49,821 nucleotides of DNA from Bacteroidales bacterium (GCA_021157415.1 JAGGWN010000025.1:1-49821), one strand, 5' to 3'. Counted from the first letter of the stretch, positions 16,988 to 27,600 are shown. The notes: generated by a model from the letters alone, not told the origin. Numbers and translations: made by a program.

Positions 16988-18301
16988 ATGCCCGTCCCAC
17001 AGAATAAAAAAGTTTCCGTCATCACCCTGGGATGTTCCAAGAACACCGTTGATTCAGAAGTTTTGCTTCATCAACTTAAAGAAAGCGGCCTGCAGACCGA
17101 CCATGACCCGAAGCATTTCGACGGTGGCACAGTGATCATCAATACCTGCGGGTTTATCCGCGATGCCAAGGAAGAATCTATCGAGATGATCCTGACTTTT
17201 GCAGAAGCCCGTAAAAAGGGAACCATAGAACAACTGATCGTTATGGGGTGCCTTTCACAAAGATATCAGGAAGAGCTGAAGACCAACATTCCTGAAGTAG
17301 ATCATTTTTTTGGGGTACACGATCTGAAAGAAATCGTGGAAACGGCAGGAGGAAGATTTTACCCGGAGTTGCTGACACATCGTTCCCTGACTACTCCGCC
17401 ACATTATGCCTATTTAAAGGTTTCGGAAGGATGCGACCGTACATGCGCCTTCTGCAGCATACCGGCCATACGGGGGCCTCATATCTCCAAACCGGTGGAG
17501 GATATCCTGACAGAAGCAAAACAGTTGGTCTCCGGTGGAGTCAGGGAGATCATGTTGATTGCCCAGGATCTTACCCTGTATGGCAGGGATCTCTATGGAA
17601 AACAGAAACTACCTGAGGTATTGGAAAAACTGTCGGACATACCGGGACTGGATTGGATCCGACTGCACTACGCTTATCCGTCCTCTTTTCCATGGAAGAT
17701 CATTCCCCTGATGAAGGAGAAGAATAACATCTGCCATTATCTGGACATCCCTTTTCAGCATATCTCGGATCCTGTCCTGAAAAAAATGCGTCGGGGACAT
17801 ACGGAAAAACAGATCCGCACCATGATTGCGCACCTGCGAAAGGAAATCCCGGACCTGGCCCTGCGTACCACCTTCCTGGTCGGGCATCCCGGTGAAACGG
17901 AAAAAGATTTTCAGAAACTCCTGAATTTTGTCCGGGAAAGCCGGTTTGACAGACTGGGCGTATTTCCATATTCCCATGAAGAAGGCACGTATGCCGGCAT
18001 TCATTATAAAGATGAGATCCCGGAAAAAGAAAAAATGAAACGCGTAGAAAAAGTTATGATCCTGCAGGAAGAGATCGCTCTCCGGATGAATAAGGAAAAA
18101 GTGGGAAAGACGTTTAAGGTATTGATAGATTACCGAGAGAAGGATTTCTGGGTGGGCCGTACCCAGTACGATTCTCCCGAGGTAGATCAGGAAGTGTTGA
18201 TACCTGTCGGGGAAAAGACAAAAATAAAACCCGGGCAATTTTATTCGGTAAAAATCACCCGGGTTGAAAACTTCGATCTGATCGGCGTATTAGAGAAATA
18301 A
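16988..18301 (+). CDS. rimO: Ribosomal protein S12 methylthiotransferase RimO
   Basis: This 437-residue radical SAM enzyme adds a methylthio group to the conserved Asp of ribosomal protein S12. The N-terminal UPF0004 domain holds the auxiliary-cluster cysteines in 'TLGCSKNTVDSE', 'NTCGFIRDAKEES' and 'VMGCLSQRY'. The radical SAM cluster motif is 'CDRTCAFCSIPAIRG' (about residue 150). A C-terminal TRAM domain follows (about 375-437). The start 'LGCSKN..DSE' and 'IPAIRG' fit RimO rather than MiaB. It is coupled to ftsY and is convergent with clpC, leaving only 5 bases between the stop codons, with no clear terminator between them. Confidence 0.96.
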   Translation: MPVPQNKKVSVITLGCSKNTVDSEVLLHQLKESGLQTDHDPKHFDGGTVIINTCGFIRDAKEESIEMILTFAEARKKGTIEQLIVMGCLSQRYQEELKTNIPEVDHFFGVHDLKEIVETAGGRFYPELLTHRSLTTPPHYAYLKVSEGCDRTCAFCSIPAIRGPHISKPVEDILTEAKQLVSGGVREIMLIAQDLTLYGRDLYGKQKLPEVLEKLSDIPGLDWIRLHYAYPSSFPWKIIPLMKEKNNICHYLDIPFQHISDPVLKKMRRGHTEKQIRTMIAHLRKEIPDLALRTTFLVGHPGETEKDFQKLLNFVRESRFDRLGVFPYSHEEGTYAGIHYKDEIPEKEKMKRVEKVMILQEEIALRMNKEKVGKTFKVLIDYREKDFWVGRTQYDSPEVDQEVLIPVGEKTKIKPGQFYSVKITRVENFDLIGVLEK

Positions 18302-18306
18302 CATTC

Positions 18307-20865
18307 TTAGGTTACGCCTCCTGTTTCTTCTTTCGTAGACTTTTTTTTCTCTTCTTTCGGTTTTGTGACTTTGATGGTGATTTGCTCTTTCTTGCTGTCA
18401 TAACCCACCGAGATAATATCATCTTCCTTGATGTCCGACTTAATAATGGTCTCTGCCATCGGGTCTTCCAGGTATTTCTGGATGGCCCTTTTCAACGGAC
18501 GGGCCCCATATTGGATATCATATCCTTTCTCTGCAATAAAGTTTTTTGCGGCCGGAGAGATTTTGAATTTATACCCAAGATTATCAATCCGTTCATACAA
18601 TCCTTCCAGTTCGATATCAATGATCTTCAGGATATCATCCCGATCAAGAGAATTGAACATCACGACATCATCCACACGGTTCAGAAATTCCGGAGCAAAA
18701 GTTTTTTTCAGTGCTTTCTGAATTACGCTTCTTGCATGAGCATCCCTGCTTTCTTTCTTGGCAGAAGTGGTAAAACCCACGCCCTGACCGAATTCTTTCA
18801 ATTCGCGCGTACCGATATTGGAGGTCATGATCACGATGGTATTCCGGAAATCCACCCGGCGTCCCAGGCTGTCGGTAAGTTGACCTTCATCCAGCACCTG
18901 CAGCAAAATATGATAAACATCCGGATGGGCTTTTTCAATCTCATCCAGTAAAACAACCGAGTAAGGTCTTCTTCTGACCTTTTCCGTTAACTGACCTCCT
19001 TCTTCATAACCCACATACCCGGGAGGGGCCCCCACAAGACGGGAAACGGAGAACTTCTCCATATATTCGCTCATATCAATCCGGATCAGGTTTTCCACAC
19101 TGTCGAAGAGATACTGAGCCAGTACTTTGGCCAGTTGTGTTTTACCCACACCGGTAGGACCCAGGAAGATAAAAGTACCGATCGGTTTATTGGGATCTTT
19201 CAACCCGGCCCGATTTCGCTGAATGGATTTCACCACTTTCCCTACCGCTTCATCCTGTCCGATGATCCTCTCTTTCAGTTCATCCTGCATCTTCAACAGC
19301 CGCATTCCTTCGGCCTGGGCAATCCGCTGCACGGGCACACCGGTCATCATGGCAACCACTTCGGCCACTTTTTCTTCATTCACGATTTCACGGTTTTTCG
19401 ACAGCTCTTTTTCCCACTTGTCTTTTTCCACCTCCAGTTGGTCCAGGAACATTTTTTCCTGGTCTCTGTATTTGGCAGCCCGTTCAAAGTTTTGATTTTT
19501 AACAGCCAGTACCTTTTCTTTCTTGGTTTGTTCCAGCTCTTTCTCAATCTGCACAATGCGGTCAGGCACCACGATGTTGGTAATATGGACTCTCGAACCG
19601 GCTTCGTCCAGGGCATCAATAGCCTTGTCGGGCAGGTGCCTGTCAGTGATGTACCGGTTGGTAAGCTTCACACAGGCTTCCAGGGCTTCATCCGTATAGA
19701 TCACATTGTGATGATCTTCATATCTCTCCTTGATATTTCGGAGGATATGCATGGTTTCTTCCATATTGGTAGGTTCCACCATCACTTTCTGGAACCGTCT
19801 TTCCAGGGCACCGTCCTTTTCGATATGTTGGCGGTATTCATCCAGGGTGGTAGCGCCGATGCACTGTATATCTCCGCGTGCCAGAGCCGGTTTCAGCATA
19901 TTGGCTGCATCCAGCGAGCCGGTAGCTCCGCCGGCCCCCACGATGGTATGTATCTCATCAATGAATAAAATAATATCGGCATTCTTCGAAAGCTCATTCA
20001 GGATCGCTTTCATACGCTCCTCAAACTGACCACGGTATTTAGTGCCGGCCACTATGGAGGCCAGATCAAGAGTAACCACACGCTTATCAAACAATACGCG
20101 GGACACCTTCCGTTGGACAATCCTCAGTGCCAGACCTTCCACAATCGCCGATTTTCCGACACCGGGTTCACCGATCAGGATGGGATTGTTTTTCTTCCGC
20201 CGGCTTAAGATCTGTGCCAGCCGTTCTATTTCTTTGTCACGGCCTACGATCGGGTCAAGCCGGTCTTCTTCGGCAGCCCGAGTCAGGTCGATACCGAAAT
20301 TATCAAGCACCGGCGTTTCCGAAGTGCTTTTCGGAGAGGGGGAGGAGGGAGCACCACCTTTACTGCCCCTGAAACCTTTCGATTCCTCTTCCTCTTCTTC
20401 CTCACCGGGAAAATCAGCCGATGCTTCCGCCTGATTGTCCAGAATCTCATCCCGCACCAGTTCGTAATCTACATTCATATCATGAAGCTTCACCGTCACC
20501 AGCGAAGTCTCATCCTTTAATATGGCCAGCAACAAATGACCCGTATCAATCAGGTCGTTCTTGAGCGCCCTGGCTTCAAGATATACCAGTTTTAATACAC
20601 GTTCCGAGGAACGTAACAACGGGATATTGTCGGCCGTGCTGATCTCCAGCGGACGGTCATTTCGCAAACTGCCCTCTATGGCCTTTTTAAGGTCGAACAG
20701 ATCAACCCCCAAAGCCAGCAACACATCTACGGCCAGACCTTCTCCATCACGTAAAATCCCTAAAAATAAATGTTCCGTGCCTATATAGGCATTCCCCAGC
20801 CGGATGGCCTCTTCCTTGCTGTAATTCAGCACATCCTTTATCCTTTGTGAATATTTTCCTTCCAT
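18307..20865 (-). CDS. clpC: ATP-dependent Clp protease ATP-binding subunit ClpC
   Basis: This 852-residue Hsp100 unfoldase has two Clp N repeats (residues about 5-145), then a linker very rich in Glu/Ser. The first AAA domain follows ('[15 protein letters not shown]', Walker B 'ILFIDEIHT'), then a short middle domain with a UVR-like segment '[15 protein letters not shown]'. The second AAA domain has '[16 protein letters not shown]' and 'LLDEIEKAH'. 'GQGVGFTT' in the second domain is the IGF-type loop that docks on ClpP, so it should feed a protease rather than act as a ClpB disaggregase. No clpP or mcsAB genes are nearby. It is divergent from gyrA. Confidence 0.95.
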   Translation of the reverse strand: MEGKYSQRIKDVLNYSKEEAIRLGNAYIGTEHLFLGILRDGEGLAVDVLLALGVDLFDLKKAIEGSLRNDRPLEISTADNIPLLRSSERVLKLVYLEARALKNDLIDTGHLLLAILKDETSLVTVKLHDMNVDYELVRDEILDNQAEASADFPGEEEEEEESKGFRGSKGGAPSSPSPKSTSETPVLDNFGIDLTRAAEEDRLDPIVGRDKEIERLAQILSRRKKNNPILIGEPGVGKSAIVEGLALRIVQRKVSRVLFDKRVVTLDLASIVAGTKYRGQFEERMKAILNELSKNADIILFIDEIHTIVGAGGATGSLDAANMLKPALARGDIQCIGATTLDEYRQHIEKDGALERRFQKVMVEPTNMEETMHILRNIKERYEDHHNVIYTDEALEACVKLTNRYITDRHLPDKAIDALDEAGSRVHITNIVVPDRIVQIEKELEQTKKEKVLAVKNQNFERAAKYRDQEKMFLDQLEVEKDKWEKELSKNREIVNEEKVAEVVAMMTGVPVQRIAQAEGMRLLKMQDELKERIIGQDEAVGKVVKSIQRNRAGLKDPNKPIGTFIFLGPTGVGKTQLAKVLAQYLFDSVENLIRIDMSEYMEKFSVSRLVGAPPGYVGYEEGGQLTEKVRRRPYSVVLLDEIEKAHPDVYHILLQVLDEGQLTDSLGRRVDFRNTIVIMTSNIGTRELKEFGQGVGFTTSAKKESRDAHARSVIQKALKKTFAPEFLNRVDDVVMFNSLDRDDILKIIDIELEGLYERIDNLGYKFKISPAAKNFIAEKGYDIQYGARPLKRAIQKYLEDPMAETIIKSDIKEDDIISVGYDSKKEQITIKVTKPKEEKKKSTKEETGGVT

Positions 20866-20938
20866 AACAATGATCTCCTTATTACCTCAATTTTAAAAGA
20901 TCAATAATCATTGACCTGTCTCTCCTTCTTCCTTCTAT

Positions 20939-20946
20939 CAAAGATA
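20939..20946 (-). promoter_or_regulatory. Candidate -7 box of clpC
   Basis: Read on the minus strand this is TATCTTTG, a perfect TAnnTTTG box about 74 bases before the clpC start. No TTTG is found at the usual -33 distance. Confidence 0.35.
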
Positions 20947-21018
20947 AAAAATAAACGTAAACATTGTAACTATTAAACTACAAATATAATCAAAAAAGAA
21001 CTTTTTTATGCAATCCTT

Positions 21019-21040
21019 TATAAACAGTTTTTTGTTTATA
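21019..21040. repeat. Inverted repeat in the clpC-gyrA divergent region
   Basis: TATAAACA and TGTTTATA form perfect 8-base arms around GTTTTT. It lies about 40 bases before TACTTTCG at 21081-21088, a plausible gyrA -7 element, so it could be an operator for either gene. The rest of 20866-21129 is A+T-rich and holds no gene. Confidence 0.4.
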
Positions 21041-21129
21041 AATCTAGCTCTCAAAAGGCTATTATTCCATAATATTTCACTACTTTCGTGCGTTCAAAAT
21101 CAATTAACCGGGAAAGATTAACAATAAGT

Positions 21130-23622
21130 ATGCCAGAACTGGAAAATATTATTAAGATCAACATCGAAGAGGAGATGAAATCGGCCTACATCGACTACTC
21201 TATGTCGGTGATTGTGTCAAGGGCGCTGCCTGATGTTAGGGATGGACTAAAACCTGTGCATCGCAGGGTTTTATACGGGATGTATGAATTGGGTGTTCTT
21301 TCCAACCGGCCGACAAAAAAATCAGCCAGAATCGTTGGGGAGGTGCTGGGTAAGTTTCATCCTCACGGCGATTCTTCTGTATATGATGCCATGGTCCGTA
21401 TGGCACAGGAATGGTCACTGCGTTATCCTCTTGTTGAAGGACAGGGAAACTTCGGATCCATCGATGGCGACAGTCCTGCCGCTATGCGGTACACCGAGGC
21501 CAGACTGAAAAAAATCGCCGAAGAAGCCCTGGCGGATATAGACAAGGATACGGTTGATTTCCAACTGAATTTTGACGATACGCTGAAAGAGCCTACCGTA
21601 CTCCCAACACGTGTTCCGCTATTGCTGATCAACGGCGCTGCCGGCATTGCCGTAGGAATGGCTACCAATATTCCTCCGCACAACCTTACGGAGGTGGTGG
21701 ACGGGTTGGTAGCACAAATCGACAATCCTGATATTTCGATCGATGAACTGATGCAGTATATCAAAGGACCGGACTTCCCGACAGGAGGCATTATCTATGG
21801 TTTCCAGGGAATCAGGGATGCTTATGAAACCGGGCGCGGACGGATCGTGGTCAGAGCCAAAACGGAAATTGAAACCACTCATTCGGGGCGGGAACAAATC
21901 ATTGTTACCGAGATCCCTTATATGGTCAACAAGGCTGACCTTATCAAAAAAACAGCCGATCTGATCAATGATAAGAAAATCAACGGCATTTCCTATATCA
22001 ACGACGAATCCGACAGGAACGGTATGCGTATCGTAATTATCCTGAAAAAGGATGCCAGCGCCAATGTCGTTCTGAATACCCTCTTCAAATATACCCAGTT
22101 ACAGTCATCCTTCAATGTAAACAGCATTGCCCTGGTAAAAGGCAGACCCCGTCTCCTGAACCTGAAACAACTGCTTCATTACTTCATCGAACACCGTCAT
22201 GAGGTGGTGGTCAGAAGAACCCGGTATGAACTGAAGCAGGCAGAAAAACGGGCTCACATCCTGGAAGGCCTTCTCATAGCACTGGATCATCTGGATGCAG
22301 TGATAAAACTCATCCGTGCCTCTAAAACGGTGGAAGAAGCCCGGGAAGGTCTGATGCGTGAATTTGAACTCTCTGAGGTCCAGGCACGGGCCATTCTCGA
22401 TATGCGCCTGCAGAAATTAACAGGACTGGAAAGAGAAAAAATAAGAGCAGAATATGACGAGTTAAAGAAACAAATTAAATACATGCAGGAAGTACTTGAT
22501 TCCGAAGTACTTCAGATGAAGTTAGTAAAAGATGAGTTGCTGGAGATCAAAGAAAAATACGGAGATGAAAGAAGGACAGATATCCTGCCTGATCCCGGCG
22601 AATTTAATCCGGAAGATTTTTATGCGGATGAAGAGGTAGTCATAACCATATCTCATCTCGGCTATATCAAAAGAACGCCGCTGACCGAATTCAGACGCCA
22701 GAACAGAGGAGGGGTGGGAGCCAAAGGCAGCACCACCAGAGACGAAGACTTTATCGAGCATTTGTATATTGCCACCATGCACAATACCATGCTTTTCTTC
22801 ACGGAAAAAGGAAGGTGCTACTGGCTGAAAGTATGGGAAATCACCGAAGGAAGCCGGATATCCAGGGGACGCGCTATCCAAAATATGATCAATATCGATC
22901 CGGACGATAAGGTAATGGCATACATCAATGTAAAATCCCTGAAAGACGAGGATTATATCAATTCCCGTTACATCGTCCTGGCTACCAAAAAGGGAGTAAT
23001 CAAGAAAACCCGCCTGGAAGCGTTCTCACGTCCCCGTCAAAACGGGATCAACGCTGTGACGATCCGGGAGAACGACCAATTGCTGTCCGCAGCTCTCACC
23101 AACGGAAATCAGGATGTGTTGCTGGCAGTGCGTTCGGGCCGCGCCATAAGATTCCCCGAAAATAAGGTCAGAGCCATGGGCCGTGGTGCCGCCGGTGTGC
23201 GCGGAATTACACTGAAAGGAAAAAATGACGAAGTGGTCGATATGGTATGCATCGAATCGGAAGAACAAACCATCCTGGTCGTTTCCGAAAAAGGATATGG
23301 AAAAAGATCCAGAGTGGATGACTACCGGATTACAAACCGGGGAGGAAAAGGCGTCAAAACGCTTAATATTACCGAGAAAACAGGCGCTCTGATCGCCATG
23401 AAAGCCGTTACCGATGTAGGCGACCTGATGATCATCAACAAGTCGGGGCTGGTCATCCGGATGCCGGTCAGCGACCTTCGCATCATGGGACGTGCTACCC
23501 AGGGGGTGCGGCTGATAAGCCTGCGAAATGGAGACTCCATTGCAGCCGTAGCCTATGTGGAAGTAGAGGATTCCGGCGAAGAATTAATGGGCGACATAAC
23601 AGAACCCGAAGAAATTTCATAA
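21130..23622 (+). CDS. gyrA: DNA gyrase subunit A
   Basis: The ATG at 21130 is chosen because '[20 protein letters not shown]' is the normal GyrA opening; the longer frame from GTG 21088 begins inside the likely promoter. The product is 830 residues. The breakage-reunion domain contains '[17 protein letters not shown]' and catalytic Tyr121 in '[10 protein letters not shown]'. The quinolone-determining region reads '[16 protein letters not shown]', with the usual Ser and Asp kept, so no resistance substitution is seen there. The C-terminal domain carries a GyrA-box-like '[11 protein letters not shown]', which supports gyrase rather than topoisomerase IV. It introduces negative supercoils together with GyrB, which is not in this window. 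Confidence 0.97.
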   Translation: MPELENIIKINIEEEMKSAYIDYSMSVIVSRALPDVRDGLKPVHRRVLYGMYELGVLSNRPTKKSARIVGEVLGKFHPHGDSSVYDAMVRMAQEWSLRYPLVEGQGNFGSIDGDSPAAMRYTEARLKKIAEEALADIDKDTVDFQLNFDDTLKEPTVLPTRVPLLLINGAAGIAVGMATNIPPHNLTEVVDGLVAQIDNPDISIDELMQYIKGPDFPTGGIIYGFQGIRDAYETGRGRIVVRAKTEIETTHSGREQIIVTEIPYMVNKADLIKKTADLINDKKINGISYINDESDRNGMRIVIILKKDASANVVLNTLFKYTQLQSSFNVNSIALVKGRPRLLNLKQLLHYFIEHRHEVVVRRTRYELKQAEKRAHILEGLLIALDHLDAVIKLIRASKTVEEAREGLMREFELSEVQARAILDMRLQKLTGLEREKIRAEYDELKKQIKYMQEVLDSEVLQMKLVKDELLEIKEKYGDERRTDILPDPGEFNPEDFYADEEVVITISHLGYIKRTPLTEFRRQNRGGVGAKGSTTRDEDFIEHLYIATMHNTMLFFTEKGRCYWLKVWEITEGSRISRGRAIQNMINIDPDDKVMAYINVKSLKDEDYINSRYIVLATKKGVIKKTRLEAFSRPRQNGINAVTIRENDQLLSAALTNGNQDVLLAVRSGRAIRFPENKVRAMGRGAAGVRGITLKGKNDEVVDMVCIESEEQTILVVSEKGYGKRSRVDDYRITNRGGKGVKTLNITEKTGALIAMKAVTDVGDLMIINKSGLVIRMPVSDLRIMGRATQGVRLISLRNGDSIAAVAYVEVEDSGEELMGDITEPEEIS

Positions 23623-23636
23623 CTTTTGGCAAAGAT

Positions 23637-23670
23637 TTTGCAACCGTAAACATAAAATGTTTTATTTTTG
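23637..23670 (+). promoter_or_regulatory. Candidate promoter of the TPR protein gene
   Basis: TATTTTTG (23663-23670) is a perfect -7 box. TTTG at 23637-23640 lies 22 bases upstream, slightly wider than the usual 19. It is about 60 bases before the start codon. Confidence 0.45.
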
Positions 23671-23731
23671 AACGTTATTATACGAACGTATCATTTTAAT
23701 TGACAATAGTTTTTTATAAAAATTTATTAAC

Positions 23732-24919
23732 ATGAAAAAAATAGGATTATTACTGATAGGGGCGTTGCTCCTGAGTACCCTGACTTATGCACAGAAAGGG
23801 AAAGTGGCGGCAGCGCTTTCCTATCTGGATAACGGGGAACTTGAAAAAGCCTTGCAAACGGTTGAAATTGCTGAGAAAAATCCGAAAACTGCCAACTGGT
23901 ATAAAACGTATTATGCCAAAGGCAGGATATTGCAGGCTATTGCCGAATCCAAAGACCCGAAAGTTAAAAAACTGGTCGAAAATCCCGTGGTTAAAGCTTA
24001 TGAGAACTATCAAAAAGCCATCAAACTGGACGAAAAAGGCAGGATAACCAAGACCATCGAGATTTATCTCCCCATGCTGAACAATGATTTTATTAATATG
24101 GGTGTCAAAGCATTCCAGGATCAAAAATTCGAGGAAGCCATGAAAGCCTTTGAATATGCCTTAAAAGTTGGCCAAGACAAGGTTTTCGGAGGAGTCGTCG
24201 ATACAAGTCTGATTTACAACGCAGGACTGGCCGCCTACAACGGGAAACTTTGGGATAAGTCCATTGAGCACATTTCCAAAGCCATAGACATGAATTACGG
24301 GGGAAGCGCCGCTTACATCCTGTTGAAAAATGCCTATCTGGAAAAAGGAGATACCCTGGCCGGTAAAAAAGCCTTGCAAGCCGGTTTTGATAAATACCCT
24401 ACGGATAAAAACATAATCTTTGAACTGATCAACTATTATCTGCTTATAGAAAACAACAGCCAGGCAGCACTGGATTATATCCGAAAAGGATTGGAAAAAG
24501 ATCCCGAAAATGCCTCTTTGTATTTTGCAGAGGGCCTCGCGCTGGACAAAATCGGAAAACATCAGGAAGCCATCCGGGCCTATAAGGAATCCATTGCCAG
24601 AGACTCTACCTTCCTGAATTCCTATTATAACCTGGGGGCACTGATTTTTAACGACGGGGTGAACATGTTCAACGAGTGCAATAAGATCATGGATAATGAT
24701 AAGTTTAAGGCTTGTGTTGCCCAGGCAGATAAAAAATTCAAAGAATCCTTGCCGTATCTGGAAAGAGCCCATGAATTGGATCCGAAAGAGATCAACACCA
24801 TGGAAACCCTTAAAGTTCTCTATTACCGTTTGCATATGTATGACAAAAGGGATCAGATCATTAAAGAACTTGAGGCTGTCAAAAGTGGCACAGGTACCGG
24901 AGGAGAGGAAAAGAAATAA
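23732..24919 (+). CDS. Exported tetratricopeptide-repeat protein
   Basis: This 395-residue protein has an N-terminal signal peptide ('MKKIGLLLIGALLLSTLTYA'). The rest is helical TPR-like repeats, with clear units around 'DKSIEHISKAIDMNYGGSAA', 'PENASLYFAEGLALDKIG' and 'QEAIRAYKESIARDSTFLNS'. TPR arrays bind partner proteins. Here they would act in the periplasm or at the outer membrane. It sits alone between gyrA and a terminator, so the context does not point to a partner. Similar proteins commonly follow gyrA in Bacteroidota, but their role is not known to me. Confidence 0.85.
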   Translation: MKKIGLLLIGALLLSTLTYAQKGKVAAALSYLDNGELEKALQTVEIAEKNPKTANWYKTYYAKGRILQAIAESKDPKVKKLVENPVVKAYENYQKAIKLDEKGRITKTIEIYLPMLNNDFINMGVKAFQDQKFEEAMKAFEYALKVGQDKVFGGVVDTSLIYNAGLAAYNGKLWDKSIEHISKAIDMNYGGSAAYILLKNAYLEKGDTLAGKKALQAGFDKYPTDKNIIFELINYYLLIENNSQAALDYIRKGLEKDPENASLYFAEGLALDKIGKHQEAIRAYKESIARDSTFLNSYYNLGALIFNDGVNMFNECNKIMDNDKFKACVAQADKKFKESLPYLERAHELDPKEINTMETLKVLYYRLHMYDKRDQIIKELEAVKSGTGTGGEEKK

Positions 24920-24942
24920 TACTATTTTTACCAACATGTAAT

Positions 24943-24983
24943 AAAGAGGGGGAGGTGATTGTACATACTTCCCTTCTTTTTTT
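24943..24983 (+). terminator. Probable terminator after the TPR gene
   Basis: AAAGAGGGGGAG (24943-24954) pairs with 24968-24979 over 12 positions, two of them G:U, around a 13-base loop, and is followed by a T-run. It lies 23 bases after the stop codon. Confidence 0.6.
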
Positions 24984-25037
24984 ACTTAATAGTTAACATA
25001 ATATTAATTATAGGACATTTACAGTAAACTTACGACT

Positions 25038-25502
25038 TTACCGGATAAGTTCCACACCCATCCGCACCAGCCAGTACAAGATCCAAATAGTACCGAGAAT
25101 GATAAATATTTTTTTTATTACCAGGGATTTATGTTTTTTTATTACGTTGTCTATCATCGATATACCAGTTGTTATTTTAACCGTTATTTCAATAAATAAG
25201 ATAACGGCAAGCGTATAGATCACGGGGCCGAGAAGATGTAGTCTGAATGCATCGGCAAAATGAAAATGCACGAATGCATTCAACGACCTGCTCATCCCGC
25301 AGGTTGGGCAACTCAGGCCGGTAAGCTCATGAAAACGACATCTCAGGATTCCGGTATCCCCTGCATTTGTCAGAAACGGAAACAGGAGAAACCCCAGCAG
25401 CAGGGCTGCCCAGAATAGATAAAGGATCTTCGACGGAACAAACGCAGCTGGTTTTAGAACGTTATCCTTTTCCTGAACCGGCCCTGATTTTCCTGCATTC
25501 AT
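25038..25502 (-). CDS. DUF2752 family membrane protein
   Basis: This 154-residue protein has an N-terminal helix (about residues 24-46), then the DUF2752 hallmark 'LTGLSCPTCGMSRSLNAF' (about 58-75). Two further hydrophobic segments follow (about 87-105 and 126-150). The conserved CPxCG motif with following Arg defines this family of small inner-membrane proteins. Their function is unknown; the cysteine pair could be redox-active or metal-binding. It is the second gene of a minus-strand pair, 40 bases downstream of the membrane protein at 25543-26478. Confidence 0.85.
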   Translation of the reverse strand: MNAGKSGPVQEKDNVLKPAAFVPSKILYLFWAALLLGFLLFPFLTNAGDTGILRCRFHELTGLSCPTCGMSRSLNAFVHFHFADAFRLHLLGPVIYTLAVILFIEITVKITTGISMIDNVIKKHKSLVIKKIFIILGTIWILYWLVRMGVELIR

Positions 25503-25542
25503 TTTGACAGTACATTGTTCAGTACATCCATCAATTTATAGA

Positions 25543-26478
25543 TCAGGAGATTTCATCCTGCTTGCGGGGTTGTGGAAATATCTTAAATTCGTCTCCGAAT
25601 TGCTGGAGAAATTCTACGCTGAATGCCCGGAAAGTTATCGAAACCGGCAGCATGATAACGGATCCGATATACGGAATGATTAACAATATTCCTCCTATGC
25701 AACAGGTCATCAGTGAAAAGGCGACTGCAGCCAGGATAACCATGATTACCAGCAGGAAAACAAACAGACCATAAACCAGAAAGTACCAGAAATGTTTTCC
25801 CAGCAATTTGAGAAACACGCTCCATGCCCGGGTAGCCTTTCCCCGGTTTTTGTACATAATTGGGACAACGAAATCGTTGAGAAACAATCCGATATATTGG
25901 GTAATAATGATTGTTGTCAGAAAGATCATTACCATGCCCACCACGGTTCCAATGGTTGCTGTTTTCGGAAAGTCTGCATGATAAATACCCAAAAACAAAG
26001 TATAAAACAACAGGAAAAGTAGCAGAAAGACTGTAAAAACGATCAATCCGTAAATCAGTCTCCAGACAAAGAGTGAATTCCCCTCACTCCTGTATTCATG
26101 CCACGGCCGCGAAACTGCTGCTTTATTGTGTACCACATTATCCAAAAACATAAATTTTCCCCGTGAACTGAGCCAGTTGAACAGGATGATCAACCCAAAG
26201 ATGAAAAAAACACCTAACAGGATCAATCCGCTCCACCAAATATGATTTGCCAGCCAGTTCCAGGCAGTATGAGGAAATTCAGCCAAATTATCCCAGTCAA
26301 CTCCGTGGGTGTGATCTTTCCAGGAAGAACTCCCGCTCCCACCGTGTCCGCTTAACAGATCAGCCAGAAAGGCCGTAAACCCGATGGTAAACCATTTGCC
26401 GATGTCAAACGGATGAAAAAGAATCTCTTTCATCCGATTCCAACCCTTTGAAAGGGGAAATGCATATGATATATTCAT
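25543..26478 (-). CDS. Polytopic membrane protein of unknown function
   Basis: This 311-residue protein has about five or six hydrophobic helices (roughly residues 80-105, 142-170, 180-207, 230-262 and 262-285). It has a Gly/Ser/His/Trp-rich polar loop near residues 44-80 and begins with an amphipathic 'LSKGWNRMKEILFHPFDIGKW' type segment. No transporter or enzyme motif is recognised. Its layout resembles hypothetical membrane proteins found next to DUF2752 genes. It is divergent from the glycyl radical operon. A TAATTTCG-like box on the minus strand at 26532-26539 might be its -7 element. Confidence 0.65.
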   Translation of the reverse strand: MNISYAFPLSKGWNRMKEILFHPFDIGKWFTIGFTAFLADLLSGHGGSGSSSWKDHTHGVDWDNLAEFPHTAWNWLANHIWWSGLILLGVFFIFGLIILFNWLSSRGKFMFLDNVVHNKAAVSRPWHEYRSEGNSLFVWRLIYGLIVFTVFLLLFLLFYTLFLGIYHADFPKTATIGTVVGMVMIFLTTIIITQYIGLFLNDFVVPIMYKNRGKATRAWSVFLKLLGKHFWYFLVYGLFVFLLVIMVILAAVAFSLMTCCIGGILLIIPYIGSVIMLPVSITFRAFSVEFLQQFGDEFKIFPQPRKQDEIS

Positions 26479-26651
26479 AATCGTTCGTCGTTTTGATTAT
26501 GGGAATAAGATAGTCCATTCTCAGGAAAAAACGAAATTATGTAAGAAAATAACTAAAAGCTTCGGAAATATAATGCATTGCTACACACTTTTCCAGCCCG
26601 AGGGTGCAACCCGGATATAAAAATAATCCAGTATATTCATCTGAAAGTAAT

Positions 26652-26682
26652 TTTGTTTACATACGAAAATATATTACATTTG
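26652..26682 (+). promoter_or_regulatory. Promoter of the glycyl radical operon, with a candidate operator inside
   Basis: TTTG (26652-26655), 19 bases, then TACATTTG (26675-26682) is an exact match to the Bacteroidota promoter. The leader to the first ATG (26709) would be only about 20 bases. The arms ATACGAAA (26661-26668) and TTTGTAT (26680-26686) form an inverted repeat with one mismatch across the promoter. This is a natural place for the operon's own DeoR repressor to bind (inference). Confidence 0.8.
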
Positions 26683-26708
26683 TATATAAGAATCCTGCAC
26701 AGTAGAAA

Positions 26709-27599
26709 ATGATATTTAATATTCAGCGATTTTCAACACATGACGGCGAAGGCATCCGGACCCTGATCTTCTATAAAGGTTGTCCGCTTCATTGCCAATG
26801 GTGCAGCAATCCCGAAGGCATTTCATATGGCTACAGTATCCTGTACAACCAAAACCTTTGTAAAGATTTCGGTGAATGCATGGCCACTGAAAAAGAAGCA
26901 ATAGCCAGAACCAATAAACATGGTATCCGAATCGACCGGAAAAAGGTAACCCATCCGGAAAAATTAATCGATGTCTGCCCTGCGAAAGCGCTGACTGTTA
27001 GCGGCTCTAAGCTGGGTGTCAACGACTTGCTTCATGAAGTAGAAAAAGACACCCCTTTTTACAGTCATGGCGGAGGGGTTACCCTTTCAGGCGGAGAACC
27101 GTTGTCCCAGGGAGAAGAGCTGACCTCCCTCCTACGGGAACTGAAACACAAAAATATCAGCGTCAACATAGAGACATCCCTTCATGTAAATTGGAGCCAA
27201 GTGGAAAGATGCATTGATCTGACTGATACTTTCCTGGTGGATATGAAACATACCGACAAGGACAAATTCACACGTTTTACCCGGGGAGATGCGGCCCTGG
27301 TAATGAACAACCTGGTTAAACTTACCGAATCGGCAGCCAGGATTATTATACGTATCCCGGTAATTCCCGGGTTTAATCATTCGGAAAAAGAAATGAAACA
27401 GATCATTGATTTTATACATTCATTGAACCGTATCCACACCATTCATTTTTTACCCTACCATACGTTTGGTGTGGAAAAATACAAAATGCTGGGCATGAAG
27501 TATATTTTCGGACCTGAAAAACCGGTGCGGGATGATGAATTGACAACTTATATTCATTATGCACAATCCAAAGGATTTCAGACAAAAATCGGAGGTTAA
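26709..27599 (+). CDS. Glycyl-radical enzyme activating protein, YbiY-like radical SAM
   Basis: This 296-residue radical SAM enzyme should install the glycyl radical on the lyase encoded next. The cluster motif CxxxCxxC is Cys25-Cys29-Cys32 in 'KGCPLHCQWCSNPEG'. 'VTLSGGEPLSQG' and 'DTFLVDMKHTDKDKFTRFT' match the activase family. The end, 'IHFLPYHTFGVEKYKMLGMK', closely recalls E. coli YbiY. The ferredoxin-like insert has only three cysteines (51, 57, 90), fewer than the eight of two full auxiliary clusters. The start is fixed by 'MIFNIQRFSTHDGEGIRT', the standard opening. One base separates its stop from the lyase ATG, so the two are translationally coupled. Confidence 0.93.
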   Translation: MIFNIQRFSTHDGEGIRTLIFYKGCPLHCQWCSNPEGISYGYSILYNQNLCKDFGECMATEKEAIARTNKHGIRIDRKKVTHPEKLIDVCPAKALTVSGSKLGVNDLLHEVEKDTPFYSHGGGVTLSGGEPLSQGEELTSLLRELKHKNISVNIETSLHVNWSQVERCIDLTDTFLVDMKHTDKDKFTRFTRGDAALVMNNLVKLTESAARIIIRIPVIPGFNHSEKEMKQIIDFIHSLNRIHTIHFLPYHTFGVEKYKMLGMKYIFGPEKPVRDDELTTYIHYAQSKGFQTKIGG

Positions 27600-27600
27600 G

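Noticed and set aside
19135-19968. 277-codon plus-strand frame inside clpC
   Set aside because: Phe/His-rich shadow opposite the conserved ClpC AAA domains.
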